A stretch of DNA of 64,000 bases from Gluconobacter frateurii (GTDB lineage: Bacteria > Pseudomonadota > Alphaproteobacteria > Acetobacterales > Acetobacteraceae): assembly GCF_002723955.1 (NCBI RefSeq), contig NZ_BEWN01000001.1, forward strand, positions 806,001 through 870,000, read 5' to 3'. Positions 63,368-64,000 of this stretch are shown here, piece after piece. Position 1 is the first letter of the stretch. Each line of letters opens with the position of its first letter. A program made the translations under genes and the position numbers. The notes beneath the pieces were generated by a model. The model made no database searches. It was not told where the DNA came from and saw only the letters and a list, made by a program, of their open reading frames with translations.

Positions 63368-64000
63368 TTATCCAGCCAGCGTGTCATAGAGGAGTTTGAA
63401 ATTCAGGATGAGGATCAACCCGGCCACGCCCCAGGAAAGAGCGGTCATAACGGGAGAGATCGTGAATTCTCCCATTTTGCGACGGTCGGATACGAACATC
63501 ACAAGAGGGATGACGGCAAAGGGAAGCTGAAGCGAAAGAATGACCTGACTGGCCAGCAGGAGGGTGCCGACACCATGGCCGCCATAGATCACTGTCACGA
63601 TAGCAACGGGAATGATTGCCAGACCCCGTGTCAGGAGGCGTCGGGCCCAGTGCGGAATATGTAGCCGCAGGAAGCCTTCCATAATGATTTGCCCGGCAAG
63701 GGTGCCGGTAACAGTCGAGTTGGTTCCTGCGGCAAGGAGGGCAAGGGCAAATAGTGTGGAGGCAATCCCTAAGCCAAGAATGGGAGACAGCAGCCGATAA
63801 GCATCCTCGATTTCTGCAACGTTTTGATGGCCTGTTTCATGAAATGCGGCTGCTGCTACGATCAGGATGGCGGCGTTGATGAACAGGGCTAGCATGAGGG
63901 CGATCGTGCTGTCCCAGGTTGACCAGCGAATTGCCTCGCGCCTTCCTGCAGGCGTGCGGTCATAAGCCCGGGTCTGGACGATGGAAGAATGCAGATACAG
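63368..64000 (-). CDS. mntH: Nramp family divalent metal transporter, partial at the right edge
   Basis: The frame is open to base 64000, so the 5' end is outside the window; about 210 C-terminal residues are visible. Family motifs are HSSIVQTR near the edge (the H-S-S-x-V-Q-T-R loop), [25 protein letters not shown] (the transport motif with G-x3-T-x-T-G-T-x-A-G-Q) and [20 protein letters not shown]. MntH proteins import Mn2+ or Fe2+ with protons across the inner membrane. Confidence 0.92.
   Translation of the reverse strand: MYLHSSIVQTRAYDRTPAGRREAIRWSTWDSTIALMLALFINAAILIVAAAAFHETGHQNVAEIEDAYRLLSPILGLGIASTLFALALLAAGTNSTVTGTLAGQIIMEGFLRLHIPHWARRLLTRGLAIIPVAIVTVIYGGHGVGTLLLASQVILSLQLPFAVIPLVMFVSDRRKMGEFTISPVMTALSWGVAGLILILNFKLLYDTLAG

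Noticed and set aside
62980-63387. 135-codon frame on the minus strand overlapping the end of the Nramp gene
   Set aside because: I could not recognise a family or a transposase motif; it overlaps the Nramp 3' end and the signal-peptide stub, so it is treated as part of decayed DNA.

Overview
The window is about 60% GC, densely packed chromosomal DNA that reads as an acetic acid bacterium (Acetobacteraceae), most likely Gluconobacter. The support is family-level: a typical alphaproteobacterial gene set (CarD, MmcB, TamB, FabD-FabG-AcpP-FabF-MltG), many oxidoreductases including a glucose-dehydrogenase-like SDR, an OprB porin, and a ceramide biosynthesis locus. No rRNA, tRNA, CRISPR array, prophage or intact insertion sequence was seen.

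Layout. 1-11 kb: 3' part of TamB, a TPR/GT-B protein, a lone receiver and an SDR in one operon, CarD, a bestrophin, the glutathione-dependent formaldehyde pathway (frmA-fghA) with an RNase T2 lipoprotein attached, then ygfZ-hisI. 11.3-17 kb: a tight five-gene operon pairing a dCache/GAF/cyclase-like membrane sensor with an MlaE permease, MlaF-like ATPase, MlaD (MCE) protein and a lipoprotein. The cyclase-like domain and the ATPase both lack key catalytic residues. 17-31 kb: a frameshifted GH32 fructan hydrolase, an Hsp70-like protein, HxlR/WrbA, BioB, a diiron protein, a Dabb protein, an M13 peptidase, an OpuAC-like protein, an acetoin-reductase-type SDR, an OprB porin and a methyltransferase. 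31-36 kb: fatty acid synthesis genes plus mltG, closed by a strong terminator.

38-53 kb is the most interesting part. It appears to be a sphingolipid synthesis, head-group and export locus. One minus-strand operon encodes a flippase, a TagB/TagF-like transferase, an acyl-ACP synthetase, a dedicated ACP and serine palmitoyltransferase. A divergent pair encodes a GGDGT lipid kinase and a Tam41-like cytidylyltransferase. Next to them six genes, each overlapping the next by 4 nt, encode a metallophosphoesterase, an LptF/LptG pair, a His-box lipid hydroxylase, a nucleotidyltransferase and a GT4 glycosyltransferase. Together they suggest a route: acyl-ACP to long-chain base to (hydroxy)ceramide, then ceramide phosphate, a CDP-activated lipid, head-group addition and export. 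Ceramide synthase and reductase genes are not in the window.

53-64 kb holds two tandem GT4 genes, a TonB-dependent receptor, an HD hydrolase, two very small membrane or lipoprotein genes, cysG, glutaminase, a signal-peptide stub in AT-rich DNA, and an Nramp/MntH transporter running off the right edge.
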